From Amblyornis subalaris (taxonomy: Eukaryota > Chordata > Aves > Passeriformes > Ptilonorhynchidae), in contig JACAXG010000007.1 in the NCBI GenBank assembly GCA_018881555.1, positions 16,287,235 through 16,351,234 on the forward strand: DNA of 64,000 nucleotides, read 5' to 3'. How positions within the stretch are numbered: the stretch's first letter is position 1; every line of letters begins with the position of its first letter. The notes beneath the pieces are model-generated. The model saw nothing but the letters and a program-made list of their open reading frames with translations, ran no database searches and was not told where the DNA came from. A program made the translations under genes and the position numbers. Below are positions 12,899-26,877 of the stretch, in pieces.

Positions 12899-14472
12899 GC
12901 TTCTGCATGGGTAGTCTGGCCTACATGGGTAATTAATTGTTCCTTACTTTTGGGGTTTTTTTCCTCCAAGAATACTAATACATGTTTTGCAACAGGCATA
13001 CTATATCCAGTAAGAGAAAAACTTGTTATCACATTTTTTTTTCTAGAAAAGTAAGCTGAAAAACATTACTCAAAGGAGGACTGAGACAAACTCGTTCAAA
13101 TTTGAAACCAAACCAAAACTTTTTAACTAAACCAAAACTTAATTTCACTCATATTTTTCCCAAGGAAGATTTTTTGAAACAAAAAATTCACCTTGCTTTT
13201 GTATTTTTTTTTAAAGTTTTTTCCTACTCCCACTCAGCTCGATTCTCAAACAGGAAAGTGAAAAAAATCCTAAAAACANGAGAGATTTCATGTGCTTTTA
13301 AAGTTATATTCTTGAGGGAAATTGAACTTTCTCATGAACATTTTCACCTCTTCAAAGGGAATAATGTTTTGTCAAGAAAAAAAAGAGACAGACAAGTGTT
13401 ATAAAAGGTACTTTAAGCATATCTCAGTCATATTTATGACTCTGAAATGTATGCTATTTCAGTACTTCCTGCTCTGTTACATTATTCAGCTGCCAACTGT
13501 CCTGCGTTTCATATCCTTTACAGACATTTAACATAAAGTACACATCATTCTGGCATTGAGTATTCCTTTTTTGCCTTTAAATTCACGTATCAACTCTACT
13601 TCTTCCCAGTTCATTCAGGTATTTGATTAATGCAAGTTACTAAAATGTTTAGGAGAGGAGCTTTATGCATCTACTAATTTACTGTGTCCATCATTGCATT
13701 CACTCAATACCATGGGTTTGCTACAGATTTCCATGAGAAATCCCCACTAGACATTACGTAAAACCAGTAGATCTTCCATATAACACTTCTCTTCAATTTT
13801 TTCATGTTCTTATTTTTTAAATTGTGTTTCCTTTCTTTCCCTCTATTCCTTTCAAGTGCCTTCCTACCATTTCCAGCTCTCTTCTTCATGGCATTTACAG
13901 TCCTCATGTCAACATGGCTTGACAGGACTGGCATGTGAACCCTGGGAACTGCCATCCACTTCTACAGGTAGACAAAGCCAAGCAGGATGCATTAAAAAAA
14001 GAAAAAGGGGGAAAAAAAAAACCTATCTCAGCATCCTAGAGATCCTAGAGTGGCTTCCTGTTCCTCTGTCCTTTCCTTTTATACCATCAGTCTTTAATCA
14101 AAATCAGAAATAATCCTTGTGACAGAATATGCAGCAGTGCTCTGACCATAAGTTAAACTACAGAGAAGCTGTCTTGGGTTTGACTAGATAAATACTGGTT
14201 TTTGTATCAGACTTGGTTTGTTTATGGCATAAACACAGAGAGTTAAATCTGTCATTTTAATATGGAAAGCCATTTTTTCACAGCACACAGACACACAAAC
14301 ACTCATGGTATAAAATAAATGTTGTAGCTACATGTGGCTTTACTCTCAAAGCAAACACATCTCTCAAGAGATTATATCCTCAAGTAGTGCACTGTTGTGA
14401 TCTGAAATAAAACAGTGTACATTATGTATATTACTAGCATGGTAGCCTTCACTTCAGAAGTAACTAATGTTG

Positions 14473-14473
<1 letters not shown>
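12899..14473. other. Gene-free AT-rich sequence
   Basis: No exon or mobile element recognised. The open frames here (100 residues at 13,102-13,404 and 85 at 13,856-14,113) are Lys/Phe-rich products of A- and T-rich DNA. Confidence 0.55.
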
Positions 14474-14529
<56 letters not shown>

Positions 14530-14530
14530 T
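14474..14530. repeat. (AAT)n microsatellite with A-run
   Basis: About 15-16 uninterrupted AAT repeats are followed by a run of about ten A. It is a perfect trinucleotide array and so likely polymorphic. Its antisense translation is poly-Leu and not a protein. Confidence 0.95.
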
Positions 14531-17500
14531 AGTGCTGGCTGTCGATCAAAACTCTCCTGAAACCACTCAAACTGCTTGATTGAATAAACTAACAAACTGT
14601 TCATTTCTTCCTTCTGCTTCCCTCTCTCTTCCAAAAATAAAAACCAGACAAACACATTTCTAATTTATGTCGTTCTGACACTGTCGTTTGAATTTTACCA
14701 ATTTCAGGCCCGGTTTCAGAAAATCTAAATGTTCTATTAAAGAAATACTATGTATTATGGCATGGCTTGTGCTAAACTCTTCCCCTACTGGAACCTGAGC
14801 TAAACATTAATACCAGATTCTTATTTTAGTCTGGTTATAAGTAATATGATTTATTATTCCTCCAGAAATTCAAAGTGGATAAAATCTTGTTTCAAATTAC
14901 ATTTTTCATTGATTTCAAATATAATTCTTGAATCTGACAACTGTGTGAGCTGCCTTTCTGCACCTGCTCCAAAATAGGAAAATTCTGTTGTTAAACCCCA
15001 TATTACCACNCTGTTAGTGAGATGTAATGAAAATAAACCTTGAAAAGTGCAGGAAAGATAACTTGAAAATTATAAATGGACCAAAAGAAAGTTCATGTAT
15101 CATTCAATTAGAGTACAAAGCTTGGGTTGGTGGCTGCTGAGGTAGCAAGCAACCACAGCAAAGTCTGGAATCTACCAGGAAAATACCTTTCACTATACCT
15201 GGTCCTAAGCCCTGTAGGCAGAAAAAACCAGGGGAGAGATGAAAACCAGCTACAAAACCTACTGGGAATGAATGCATCTGCTACTTCCAAATACATGTGT
15301 TTCTATTTTCCAAATTATATCTTTAACACAGAGCTGGCTTCCGCCTCCTGTCAGCAAATGTTTTCTGTATTCTGAGAGGGAGCCTGTGTGAGAGAGAATG
15401 ACATTTTACTGCAGCACCAAGTTTCTACAGCTCTAACTAAATTTAGATCACCTGTTATTTTCAGTCCTAGCTGGCCAGATAGCCCTAAGAGAAAGCTGTT
15501 AGAATACTAATATCTTGGCCACCAAGTTCATCATGGCTTCATATATCCACATGGAAACAACAAAGCTTCGATACATTAGAAAATTCTACTTGAAGTCAAA
15601 CGTTTTTAAAAGCCCTGTTTAGGGTAACTTCCCCGTGTTAAGATTCTGCTTTTTAACCAATGCATTCTCCACTTACATCTACATGCAATTATTTCCCAGA
15701 GTACTGACATGTGCAATATTAACAGGTACAGCAGTGCTGGTTTGGTCCATTCAGTCCAAATATTCCTGGAAGCACTCATGCCTAGAAATGCGATCCACCA
15801 AACCCTGCTCAGCTGCCACCAGCTGTGAGTGACACTTGAGTCCATGAGATGTCCCCACCAATCTTGCTCCCCTCTATGCCCCACACAGCTTCAAGAGATT
15901 CAAAGACGTTTAATAGTGGCCTTAAATGTTCTGGTCCTTTCTTCACAAACTTTTTAAAAATTATCTGTCATCTGGCTTTAGTAATAACAGAAATAGTCCA
16001 GGGGTAAGGGAACAAAATGTTGATGACCTAGGGCTTATGTTTGTTTTGTGTGTAGATGTTAAGAGTTTTCCCAGTTAAGTGCTGGCTTTATTTATGCCAT
16101 CCATCCTCAGTTGGCAGACACTAGTAATTTATCAAGATATTTCAACAGATTATGTATTCTGCAGGATATTATAGTCACCTACACATTCAATTGGTGCAAT
16201 TTGAAGATATTAATGATTTCAAAAATAATTTTATACATGCTTAATATTTAAAAATCCATACTTTTAAAAATGTAGAATATAAGCTGCATCTTAGTTTTAT
16301 TACATTAAACCATATTATCCCCTGTTTCAATTTAGAGGAATTTAAAAAGAAAACAAAAAAGGTCTCCACTTACATATTAGAGATTGAGTGAATTTTAGTG
16401 TTTTCCAATATTTGCTGAAAATTTAGCAAAAGGCCACATGGTTTAGAAGGAAAAAAACAAAACAACCCAGTCAAATAAGAGTTTGTGATTAATTATATAG
16501 GCTATTCCCTAATGCAAAAAGAACAGAAAGGTGTTTCTTTAACTGTGTATTCAGACAGAGCAATTAAGAATGCAATGGTACGCCCCAAAGAAAACAGAAA
16601 TATTGCATTTTTTACAGATTCTTGCACTCCAGAGTCCTGAGTTTCAATTTATTCATATTCTGGTTGAAGTCTATAACAGCTCTGGAGATGGATTTCATTA
16701 ATGTGATCTTCATTACTTCCCTTGTCCTTCTAAGTCCTCCCTGCTCATTAACTCTGACAGAGCCAGTGCTTGTTAATGGTCCAGAAGTCATATGGTAGAT
16801 CAATAACCTAATAAGGGCAAAACTTTAAGCACGCGGGGAGAGCAGAGAAATAAGGAGAAAAACATTTCAAAATTTGTTTGTTCCTGCCCTGGTAACAGAT
16901 GCGAATCAAATTCCACCAATGTGAACTGGGAGCTCTGGATCGGGTCCTAAAACCTACACAAAAATCCAGCTGGATTAGATGGTTATTTCAGTTCTAAGTC
17001 CTGATGTTCATTTTAACCCTGCTCAGCAGCTGGCAGCAATACTGAGAGTTTGTAAGGCTGGATAAACGCAAGCTCCCATAAATATCTGGTTTAAGGCCAT
17101 GATCAATCGTGAAGTGTTGTATACTACAAGATCCGTGTTTAGTACCAACTGTTTTCACAAAGAATCACTCCTGCTGAGGAATATGGATGGAAGGTCGGGG
17201 GTTTTTTATGATTTCAGTGGGAATTGGATGCCCCAAATGATCTGACAGCCTGCACCACAGTGTCTGCTAAGCTGCATGATAATAATGCTACAGATATGAT
17301 GATAATGGTCCAAAACAGTGTATATTAGCATATTTTTCTGATCTGATAGGCATCCAACAAGCAGTTATCAGTCAGGAAAATGGTGCTGGGTTAAACCTTT
17401 AAATGTCTACTATGTCAAGAATCTCTGTCTTTCTTGCAGTACAGAATACTTTGACTGCGTGCAACCAGCCTCATGAAAATGAATGCAACTGTAGCACATT

Positions 17501-19325
17501 TACTGTAGCTTTCACCTCCCTGGGTTGGACAAAGTAAGTGTGGTTTGGGCACATTTGTTATATTTGTTGTCCTTTTCAGCCACAAATATCAGAAGCCATG
17601 TCAGAAGCAACCCTGTGAGCCTCTAAGTAAACACAGGGAACTCTCCCGCAGCAGCCAGATTTAATGAGGTACTGCAACACCAGCCTGGGTGTTTCAAAGG
17701 CAAAAAATCCAGCAGCTTGCTGGAAAACAACACACCCTCACCCCATTCTCAACAGTGCTACAGCCTGACATGTATCATCTGGCTTTTAAGTTTTTCTGGA
17801 AGGATAACATTTGACCTAACCCACTGGAGGTAAATCATTATATGATTTAATAGGCACAAATGCTTGTTAAGAGCTTTGCCTGAGCAGCCACAGCAAACAT
17901 ATCCTGCGCTATTCTAAATATTCATTTTTCTGTGTATTGCTTACTATAAGTTGCCTGTTTGTTTTGACTTAATTACCTTTCTGTGAGCATCATGCAGTTT
18001 TGAAAAAAAAAAGACATTAGAGTTAGATCGCCCTCCTGGTGTGGGATTTTTCCNCATCGTATGGTTTACTGCAGCTTTACTGTACCCAGCACCCAGGGTG
18101 GTGGGCTTTTCATTGCCCCTGTGTACAGAGCCTGCTCCTGTCAAAGGAAACCTTTCTTTCTTAATCAACATAATTCTATCCTCTTCAGCTTCCTTCTCTG
18201 AACACATACAGATTCACCTAAGGGCAGCAGCTCACGCTCTGCTTAAGTGATTTATTTTTCTTCCAACAGATCTAGATTTTCATGGGATGGTTAAAGCCAG
18301 CTTGGTTTTAATCAGGACTAATAGACTTCAAATATCATTTTCTAAAAAATGCCTTTACTGAATCTTTAAACCCGTGTATAATTAGAAATATTTCTGCTTT
18401 CAATATACATAGGATTTTTTTATTATTCCCTTATTTCTGGAGGAAATGTGCAGTAATTAATAATTTTAAATAAAATTGGGATTTCTCTGCTATAAAGAGC
18501 TGCAAATAACTGTTGGGTTCCTGTTTATGAAATATGTTTTTAGCACTGATATTGTATTCATTTTCCTGGCTTGGTGGCAGTTGGATGCATGTCGACCATA
18601 AAAATGCATTCCATTTTTAATATCCACATAATGTTGCACTTTATTTTGAATTTATTGCTCATTAATGAACCCAAGATATAAAGTAAATAAAGCATTCCAT
18701 AAAACAACACAAAACCTAATTGCATAGAAAAGGAAGTGGTAACATAAGACAATAAGAAATCATTCAAATTATACTAATTCTACCAATGATTTTAAAAAAT
18801 TAATACCACAGGGCTANTCTACACTATCTTTTCATTCAAAGAAATTACATGCCACAGAACAGAATAACATTGCAATGAATGAGCACCTCTGTGTTTTGGG
18901 ACAAAGAAACTGACTTCGTGTTTTGTTTTGAAGAGCCTTCAGAAATCTACTTCTTAAAATTCATATCCTCTGCAATTCCCAGTGAGAATGGTTAATGTCC
19001 TATATCAAGTTCAGGCATGTAAAAAAAAAATCCACAAAAGAAGAACTTAATTTACTTTGCTTTATTCCTCTAACTTCAAATCTGTGCTGAATGGTTGTAC
19101 ATTATGTGGATCAGACCATTTAAAAATAATATTGTGCTTTTTACTGGACTGATACGGAGTTTTCCAGGACTCACGTTCCACTGAGCACTTAATGTCTCCC
19201 GTCTATAAAACTAGAATGTTAAAAATTGAAAGAAATACTGAAATCTGGAATGAGCAAAGACTGTAAATTGGCAAACAGAATTGTCGTATGAAACAGACAA
19301 GGTCATTTATTATCCCTCTGCCACA
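14531..19325. other. Gene-free unique sequence
   Basis: Both strands were read without finding a recognisable exon, RNA gene or transposon. Open frames of up to 92 residues (15,606-15,884, -) are unrecognised. The AT-rich block at about 16,090-16,300 has conserved-element-like texture without a decisive motif. Confidence 0.55.
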
Positions 19326-19380
19326 GATGACCCATCTGTACAATGAGGACCCCAAACTACCTCAGCACAGCTCTGCAAGG
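19326..19380 (+). mobile_element. Possible MIR/L2-type relic
   Basis: The segment 'cccatctgtacaatgaggac', followed a few bases on by 'ctacctcagcacagctctg', resembles the shared motif of amniote MIR and L2 repeats ('catctgtaaaatggg...acctacctca'). Only about 55 bases match and the divergence is high. Such relics are known in birds, but this one needs a profile search. Confidence 0.3.
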
Positions 19381-22300
19381 CTTTCCATTTATAAGCTTTT
19401 TCAAGGTCCCTAAGTACACGCTGATAAGGAAAACTTCACCATTAAGTCTTTAAGAGGCCAGCCTCTGAACATACTAAGCAATANCAGAGCAACTGTGAAT
19501 ACTGCTATGTTTCTTAATAAAGAAAGAAAGCTTTCTTCAAAGTGTGACTGTTTATGATTTATCACTGATCTTTAGAAACTGCTTGTATGTCCAAGAATTC
19601 AATTTATGAAGCAACACTTTAAAAGGTAGCCATGGGAGAAGCAAGGGGGCTTTAAACTGAGAAAACATCTATTTTCTTGGAAGTCATTAGAGTTAGACGT
19701 TTATCTTCCTCTCACATGTCTATCTGAAAATTCCTTTTGTTATTTTCCAGCAAGCATTGTTCAGTTACAATGTTTTTAAAAGAACCAGATTATAAGAGTG
19801 GNTGGGGAATTGCAGGATGGGGTCTGTCCTGTTAGCCCAGAACAATAATGCTATCGGCTGGCTGGCACAGTCTAGCATTGGGGAAAGTAGTGGTTGAAGA
19901 AAAAGGGAGTAAGATCAGCTTATGCAAAACTCCTCTGTAACNGTGTTCCTCTCGGAAAAGGAAGCCAATTAAAAAGCTGGAGAATACACAGCAGTGACAC
20001 TGGTGGCCAGATAAATTTGAAATTTGTCCAAAATTTAATGAATGCAGACTTAAGGAGCCATTANTGCTTGCCTTAAGTCACCTTTTGCCCTTTAAATCTG
20101 GCCCTTTGCTCAAGATAAGCATATTTAAATTGACACCTCCCAAAATACCTCCTCAAAAGTATTCTAATAACTCTCAGGATTACCTCAGATGGTACACATT
20201 GCAGTAGAGAATGTGCAATTCACCAATGAACTACAGGCATACACTTCTCTGTGCACTGCAAAACAGAAGAAGCAAGGGGAGAAGAATAAAAAAAAAGAAT
20301 TAGGTTTGCATTCTCTTCTCTCATCTTGATCTTAGAGAATGAAAATTTGAAGAAAAGGGCTTCATCGTGATCTAGTATAAATACCTTTATCCCTCCAGAG
20401 AGGCCATCTGAAAGCTCTTTAATGACAGAATTTTGTTTTCCAAAATTACTGTCCCTTTACAAAGCATCTAAATAGCAGTTGTTTGTGAGGTNTTTTTAAT
20501 GCATTCTTCTTAGTGTAAAAAAGCCCCAAATGAAAACATCCAAACAAACAAAACCAAACAAGTGTCTAAAACTCAGACCCAGTACTCCACTAAATACATA
20601 TCATTTGTTTAATTGTGGAGACAAAGGGGATTGTAATAGAAAACAAAATAAGAAGGGAAAGGAAAATATAAGAGCTGAGTTAACTTTCAGAAACCAAGCT
20701 GATTAAAACCCTGGACAAAACACTGTGTTNAGAATTTACTATTTTTGCCCTTATTCAGGGTCAGCAGAGTTATACCCGCACTTCAAGAAGCTTCAGAAGA
20801 TCATTTTGTTTAATAAGCTCAAAGATCCGAGAAAAACATTTGCTGGGAAAAATACCAGAGGAGCTTGGCTTTCAAAGTGATTCAAACACAGCTTTTTACT
20901 ACAAAGTGTCTTTTCAATTAGGATGCTAGGAATCAGAGGAGGATAAGATGTAAGGTAATGAGGGCAGGCATGACACGGCAGCCTTAGGGCTCCGTGGGAT
21001 TTTCCTTCAACATTTGATTCAGCCCCTTGGAGAAACCTGCAGTGAATCTGATAGCAGGCACTTCCTTCTCTTTCCCCGTGCCTCAGCCTTCAGGTCTTGT
21101 GTGCTCTGTCATATCTTTGCACCTATTGTGCACACACCAGCACAATTATAAAGCTTTTGTTTCCAGGAGTTCTCCATTTTATTATTTAACAAAATAAAAT
21201 AACTCTAATAACATGAGGCTAGGCCTCCTTCTAGTCACTAGGAGATTAAATGAGGAAAGAAGAGATCATCTGAAAGTCTGTGTGTTGGAAACATCAAGTA
21301 ATGACCTTTATTACTAATGACCTAGGCCCTCCAGCAATGAACCTAGACAACACTGATTAAGAGAGAAGCCTGCTGCTTTTTACAGGCATATAAAATAAAA
21401 GGAGTCTTTGTGTTAATAGAAAGGAGTATGACACAGAAGGAAATGTAAAAATGAATGAGCTATAAAAAGAAGGGATTTTTCCTCCTCTGAGGAAGACAAT
21501 AAGAAATTAATCTGGAGATATAAAAGTTCGAATCATGGTTTCATACACCATTGCAGAAGAAGATCTTTACAAGCTAATGTTAACAAAATCCTTTGCTGCA
21601 GAGTTGCAGGGAAAAAAAAAAGACAGTAATCTCCTTCAAGGTGTGGTATAGAATAGCAACTTATTCTTAAAAAAAAAATATCAACTGGCTGCCTTAGGCT
21701 AAATAACTCATTCTAAGGGGGTTTTTGCATCATATGCCCATTAAAAAAAAAAAAAGGTAACAGAAATCTTACCTATTTCTACTAACAATGTAGNTAAATC
21801 TTCCAAAAAGCCCATCTTGCTTTTGTTATGTGAATACCAAGTCCTTAGACTGGAAGAAAGTTTTGAAGAGTGACAGNACATGACTGGTCGTTACAAGAAA
21901 ACTGTTCTAGGAATATATCTGCAATGGAAAATGCTCTCGTATAATCTANGCCATTCCCAGCTCCACACTATAGGAGCACTAATAACACATAGAGCTTTTT
22001 ATTATTAAACAGTTACAGCTCGATGACATCATTAACAGCCTGAGCAGTCACATCCATCTTTATGACAGGCACTAGATGCAGCAAGGAAAATTTCAAGAGC
22101 ATGTTACCAAAAAAAACTGTGGAAAGAGATGACAGAAGAAAATAAAAGCTGCAAACAACAGGGAAACTTCAGAAAGATAAAGTGGATAACATGTGACAGC
22201 TAACATCAGAAGGCAAGAGTACTTACTTGCCCAAGAGAGTTTGGGGTTTACTAGCTGATAAAGAAGAACACAAACTCCCAGCAACATCATCTGGCTACTT

Positions 22301-25300
22301 CTAATGCTATGGCTATATGAAACTTGGTAGAGCCCAGGGGATGGTAAACCTCCTCCTTTGTTTTATTTGCAATGCAAACAAAATATTTGGTTTTCTTGTT
22401 GAAAAAAGAGGGGAACCCACTCTTACCACAAGCAAAGGGATTTCAGCCTGGAAGTTCAGCTTAAATTATTGCAAACCNGCTCTTGGTTCTACAGCTAGAC
22501 TGACATCTTTTATGAATGACTATTTTTCACTCTAAAATTGCTACTCATGAAAACTAAATGAGTGTGGGATGACTTGCATTATATACCATTCTTCGCTTAA
22601 AAGGTTCATTTTTAATTTTTTTTTTATATTCACCACAACATTTTACTTGGATATTTAAGCTATCTGCAGCCTAAAAAAGGTTGAAAACTTAAAAAAAATA
22701 TTTCACTTCAATTTCAAAATAATAATTTAGATGTACCTGTCCAGAATAATTTATGTAGTCTGCTACTCCAAAAACTTCAGCACTTGCTAGCTTTCCTATC
22801 CATTATGCCGCAGCCTTCAGAATAGCATGTAGAGCAGCCAAGTGTCAGCCTCAGTGCCGAGCTCCGATAAAAGGGGGCAGGAAATCTCAAGGAGCTCACA
22901 GCTGTGGAAGCAAAAAACTCCTAAGTGCCAAAGGGAGAAATGAATTCAAGTGCCTACAAGTTTAAACTCTCAAGAGGGAATATAAAGTAATCAGAGCAGA
23001 GCAAGTTGTCTGCCGAAATGCTCAACCTTTCCTTGTCAGACTGTTACTCTGAACAAACACCACCCAGGTTAGAAAACTCTTGTCGCTCAGCCCTTACGAC
23101 CATCCCAAGCACAGCTGTGCCTCTGAATTTNCTGTATGGGATCATCTTTTTTCAAATACAGTGATGCCACTTGACAGATGGGCAACATATAGGCCATCTG
23201 GCCAAGGTAAAACCAGTAGCTTACAGACTCCTGCAAGTTTTGTTTCCATTAGAGAGTCAAGTCAGTCTCTCATACAGCTGTAAATATCCTACTCCTTTCA
23301 ACAACCTCTTCACGATGTACAAACACCTGCTGAGCTCAATGGTAGCCCAAACTCAGGCTGTCTGGTTCAGCTGGGTCTGTAGGACAGGGATTGGGGTACA
23401 CATTCACTCAGCTGACAACCTACTCATTTTCAAAAGACATTCACAGTGGGATTCCAATGGTTTTCCCTATTTCTACAGAATATCCAGGGCAGACAACTTC
23501 TTAAAAGAAGGCTAAGATGTACCCAACTAACTGGACCAACGTAGCATCAGAAGTGATACTCCAGACTGACAGGACAACTTTGGGCTAATCTAATTTTTGT
23601 GGCCAGGCTAGTTTGCTTTTCATCTGGGATAATTCTAGAAAGCTGGAAAATAACTTCTAAAGAAAAAAAAAATAGAGATTTCAAACACTTAATTTCCATT
23701 GAAAACAATTATTTGAACTGATGNCCTATTGAAATCAATGTCATTTGCTGATAATCACTAGTACTTACAGTTGTAAAAGTCTAATTANACAGTTATTTTA
23801 AAGGATTGTTTTTCAAACTATTAAGACAGATTGATGTACATGAACTTGAAATCCAATCCTGCATTAAAAAGCGGAAATTCCTAGAGCAATAAAATTACTC
23901 AATTTTAATAAGGTTTCTACTCAGCTTTTACCTGTGCCCACAAAATGCTGGGACAGCACACATTTTCTTTCTTATTTTGCAGCTGCACATTCAATGTATG
24001 TCTGAGTTAATATCCATCTCTCCAAAAGCATTAGGACTGGGAACAATTCTGGTTTTTGTATACACTAAGAAACTAGAAGTATGCATGGCTGGTTACACAT
24101 AGGTATTTGTAACTGATAAAATGCAGAACCATCTTGCCTGGACTAAAAACTTTAATTTAGAAAGATCTAATCTAATAGCATTAGATTAGAAACCCCTCCA
24201 TTTTCCTCACAAAACAGTCCCAGAAACAGATGATGTGATTCAGTCTCCCCATACTTCCATGCCATTTCACGGGCGTGTCTCTTTCAAGACATTCTGCTAA
24301 TAAAAAAAAAAAAAAAGAAGAAAATTCCCTAGTTTTACTAACAAAGAATTTAAAAAGCACTNTTGAAAGAGTAATATCATCTAGAATTTACTTCTGCTAT
24401 TGTATCCTAATGAATATTTCTCATAAAACCAAAAGGGCCCTGTTGATCTCCTCTGGGATAAAACACAAGATCTCTGTCCACTCTTTCTGCAAAGTTCACC
24501 AATTTTTTCCTGTGTTTACCGCAGCAATGCTATTGGGTGCAGCTCCCAATAATCATTTGAAATTTGCTGGTGTGCGATGCATGCAACTTAGAACAAACTA
24601 TTATATATTCTTCTGTAGATGTGTGCAGTATACCGTAAGACTGTTACTGACTAGCAGCCTAACTAGAAAACACCTGTTAAGTTTAATTTATAGTCATTTT
24701 AACACAGTTTTTACTACAGGTAGGAGGGAAGCATGTTACACAAAAACTGTTGCTTTGCAACTGTCATAACTCAAGAGTGATAACACTACTCAAATTATAG
24801 CTTGTAACCAAAAGACTATAACACTGGACCAGGATCCCTGTAAAATATATCCCAGGCACACAGAAATCATGGTGTTTGTCCCAAGCAGTTTACAATGCAA
24901 CTGCAAGAAATTCAACCCACACAGAGTACAACAGGTAAGAGAGCATGAGAAAACAGCCCATGGCAACAGAGACCTCAGCATAACACCTACTCAACCTCAG
25001 TTTAACTAAATTGCAATTCTTATGCAATGGGCAAAGCTTTCCAAATGCTACTGCTAGTAAAAATAAAATCCTTTCCTAGGTACAGCTTTTGTAAGGAATG
25101 TTTTGTTGATTCTCAGCATTGCTGTATCCAAGCATATTATTCATTTTGCTTTGTTTCTTGCAAACTGTAGCAATTTTGCATAACTTATAGCTGCAAGTAT
25201 ATCAGTATGTAAGTACATGGTAAGAAAGAAAGTGTCCTTTTATAACTGAAAAGGCTATTTTCTCTTTGTTTTCTTTGTTACATTTTGTAATCACCAGAAA

Positions 25301-25878
25301 GACCCAAAATTAGTGGTATGCAGCTGGTGTAGCTGCTGGCAGGATCTTTTTTTCCAATCAAATGGAGGATTCATGTTTCCTGTTTCTAAAAAGACAAAGT
25401 TCACTTTCACAGAATGGGTGAAAACAGTAGTTATGGTTTTGGCAATTGCTCGATATGAAATCATAATTTCTTTCCTTCTATAATAATCTGAGTAATCTCT
25501 TACTGANACCTATCATTTTTCCCTGCCTATCCCCTTTCTAAAGACAGTTTGGAAAACGCATTAAAATCAAGGTCAATACCAATGCTCCNTATTTCACCTC
25601 TCAGTTGAATGAAATGTAGTCAAGCACTGCTATTACAGGTGAAGAACCCTTGCTGTAATTCTAATTAACAGTGACTAAACCTTAGTTCTGGAGGTACAAA
25701 TACAAGGTTTGATGGCTGCAGGCACTACCAGCAGCTAAGATTATGGCTTTGGCCTCAGTGATGCTGCATTACTCCAGTGGTTACCACACACTGATACAGA
25801 AGAACAGGGGATGCCGCATACAGAGACAGGAGCCCCCAGTGTGGACAAAATGAGCTTCTGCAAACCTGCTCCAAGCAC
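19381..25878. other. Gene-free AT-rich sequence with several poly-A runs
   Basis: No gene is recognised. Poly-A runs of roughly 9-15 occur near 21,610, 21,668, 21,743 and 24,302-24,316. The longest open frame in the window (164 residues, 24,275-24,769, +) begins across the last of these runs, contains an N and has no domain I can name. I regard it as chance. Confidence 0.55.
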
Positions 25879-25902
25879 GGGCACTTGGGCACTTGGGCAC
25901 TC
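25879..25902. repeat. Short tandem repeat, 8-bp unit
   Basis: Three copies of GGGCACTT occur, the last with one change. Confidence 0.9.
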
Positions 25903-26156
25903 ATCAGCTTCCCAGCTGTACCACCAGGTTTCCAGGGAGGCTACAACCTTCCTCTAGGGGAAACACAACATTTCACAACCCTTTCTCCTCTTCATCTAGG
26001 CACTGGTATGGTTTTGGGAAGGAAGACATATTTTCTTTGTGGGGGTCAGTGATGATAACCATTTACATGGCAAAGCTTCTGCCTGTACCGGCAGGAGACC
26101 CTGGCAGTTTCATAATTAGTGTGAAAGCACTAACGGGCTTCCAGGAGAGCTTCCAN
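25903..26156. other. Short unique stretch between two small tandem repeats
   Basis: Unremarkable unique sequence. A 119-residue open frame starting at 25,893 (+) crosses it into the adjacent 14-bp repeat. It is unrecognised and contains an N. Confidence 0.5.
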
Positions 26157-26209
26157 GAGAAGCAGTCCAGGAGAAGCAGTCCAGGAGAAGTAGTCCAGGA
26201 GAAGACCAG
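26157..26209. repeat. Minisatellite-like repeat, 14-bp unit
   Basis: Units of gagaagcagtccag start at 26,157, 26,171 and 26,185 (the third with one change), followed by a partial copy at 26,199. A degenerate related unit lies just upstream at about 26,141-26,156. The period is not a multiple of three, so frames crossing it do not encode a repeated peptide. Confidence 0.9.
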
Positions 26210-26877
26210 TTGTGTTGAAAAAAGGTCATTTTGCAACAGAAAAAGTTTCTGAGTTGAAAAATTCCCTGCTCCCACACACAAAAACCCTATCTAAGGTGGG
26301 CAGTCTTCAAATCACACTAATCAAATCTGCAGTTTCTCTCCTGAGTACAGATTAGCAAGACTCTGCTCTGCCATATTATTCATTTATTTGGGAGATGTAA
26401 CCGTGCCTAGGAAACAAGAACTACTTGATTCTTTTTCTATAGACNGTACTGTGTGCTGTACACAATACTGCATAAATCCTCCAAGGAAAACACTAAAATA
26501 ATGCATACATTGATTTTCTTTCTCAGCAAAACCACAATAACTAAGAAGAATATACAGAAGGAAACAAAAACTGAAAGTCCTGTAAAAATCAGAGCATGCA
26601 GGCAACAGGTTGTGCATTCTTACAGTGCAAATGATTCAGGGTTCAGATCTATGGAAATTTAACTAACACCACACTCCGTTTATTAAAGATCTTCAAGGAT
26701 GCAAATAATTTTTATTTAAAATTATGGGTTTACATGTCAGAATAGATCATTCTAGAATAAGTTCTTTCCTCTGCCAGTAGAAATTCACATCACCTTCACC
26801 AATTCAGAGGCTACACTTTACGTTACACCCCTCCTTACTGGTATGGGAACTTGGCCCTGTGCCCTGGCTCACAGTCA
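26210..26877. other. Gene-free sequence
   Basis: No recognisable gene or repeat. The small open frames on both strands around 26,384-26,662 overlap one another and are unrecognised. Confidence 0.55.

Noticed and set aside
21520..21545. 'agttcgaatcatg' as a possible tRNA T-arm
   Set aside because: Flanking sequence does not form acceptor, D or anticodon stems.
22870..22885. 'cgataaaaggggg' as a TATA-box promoter
   Set aside because: No initiator, downstream open frame or GC-rich context supports a promoter.
24275..24769. Longest open frame (164 residues, +)
   Set aside because: It starts across a poly-A run, contains an N and shows no domain or splice context. The length is what chance gives in AT-rich DNA of this size.
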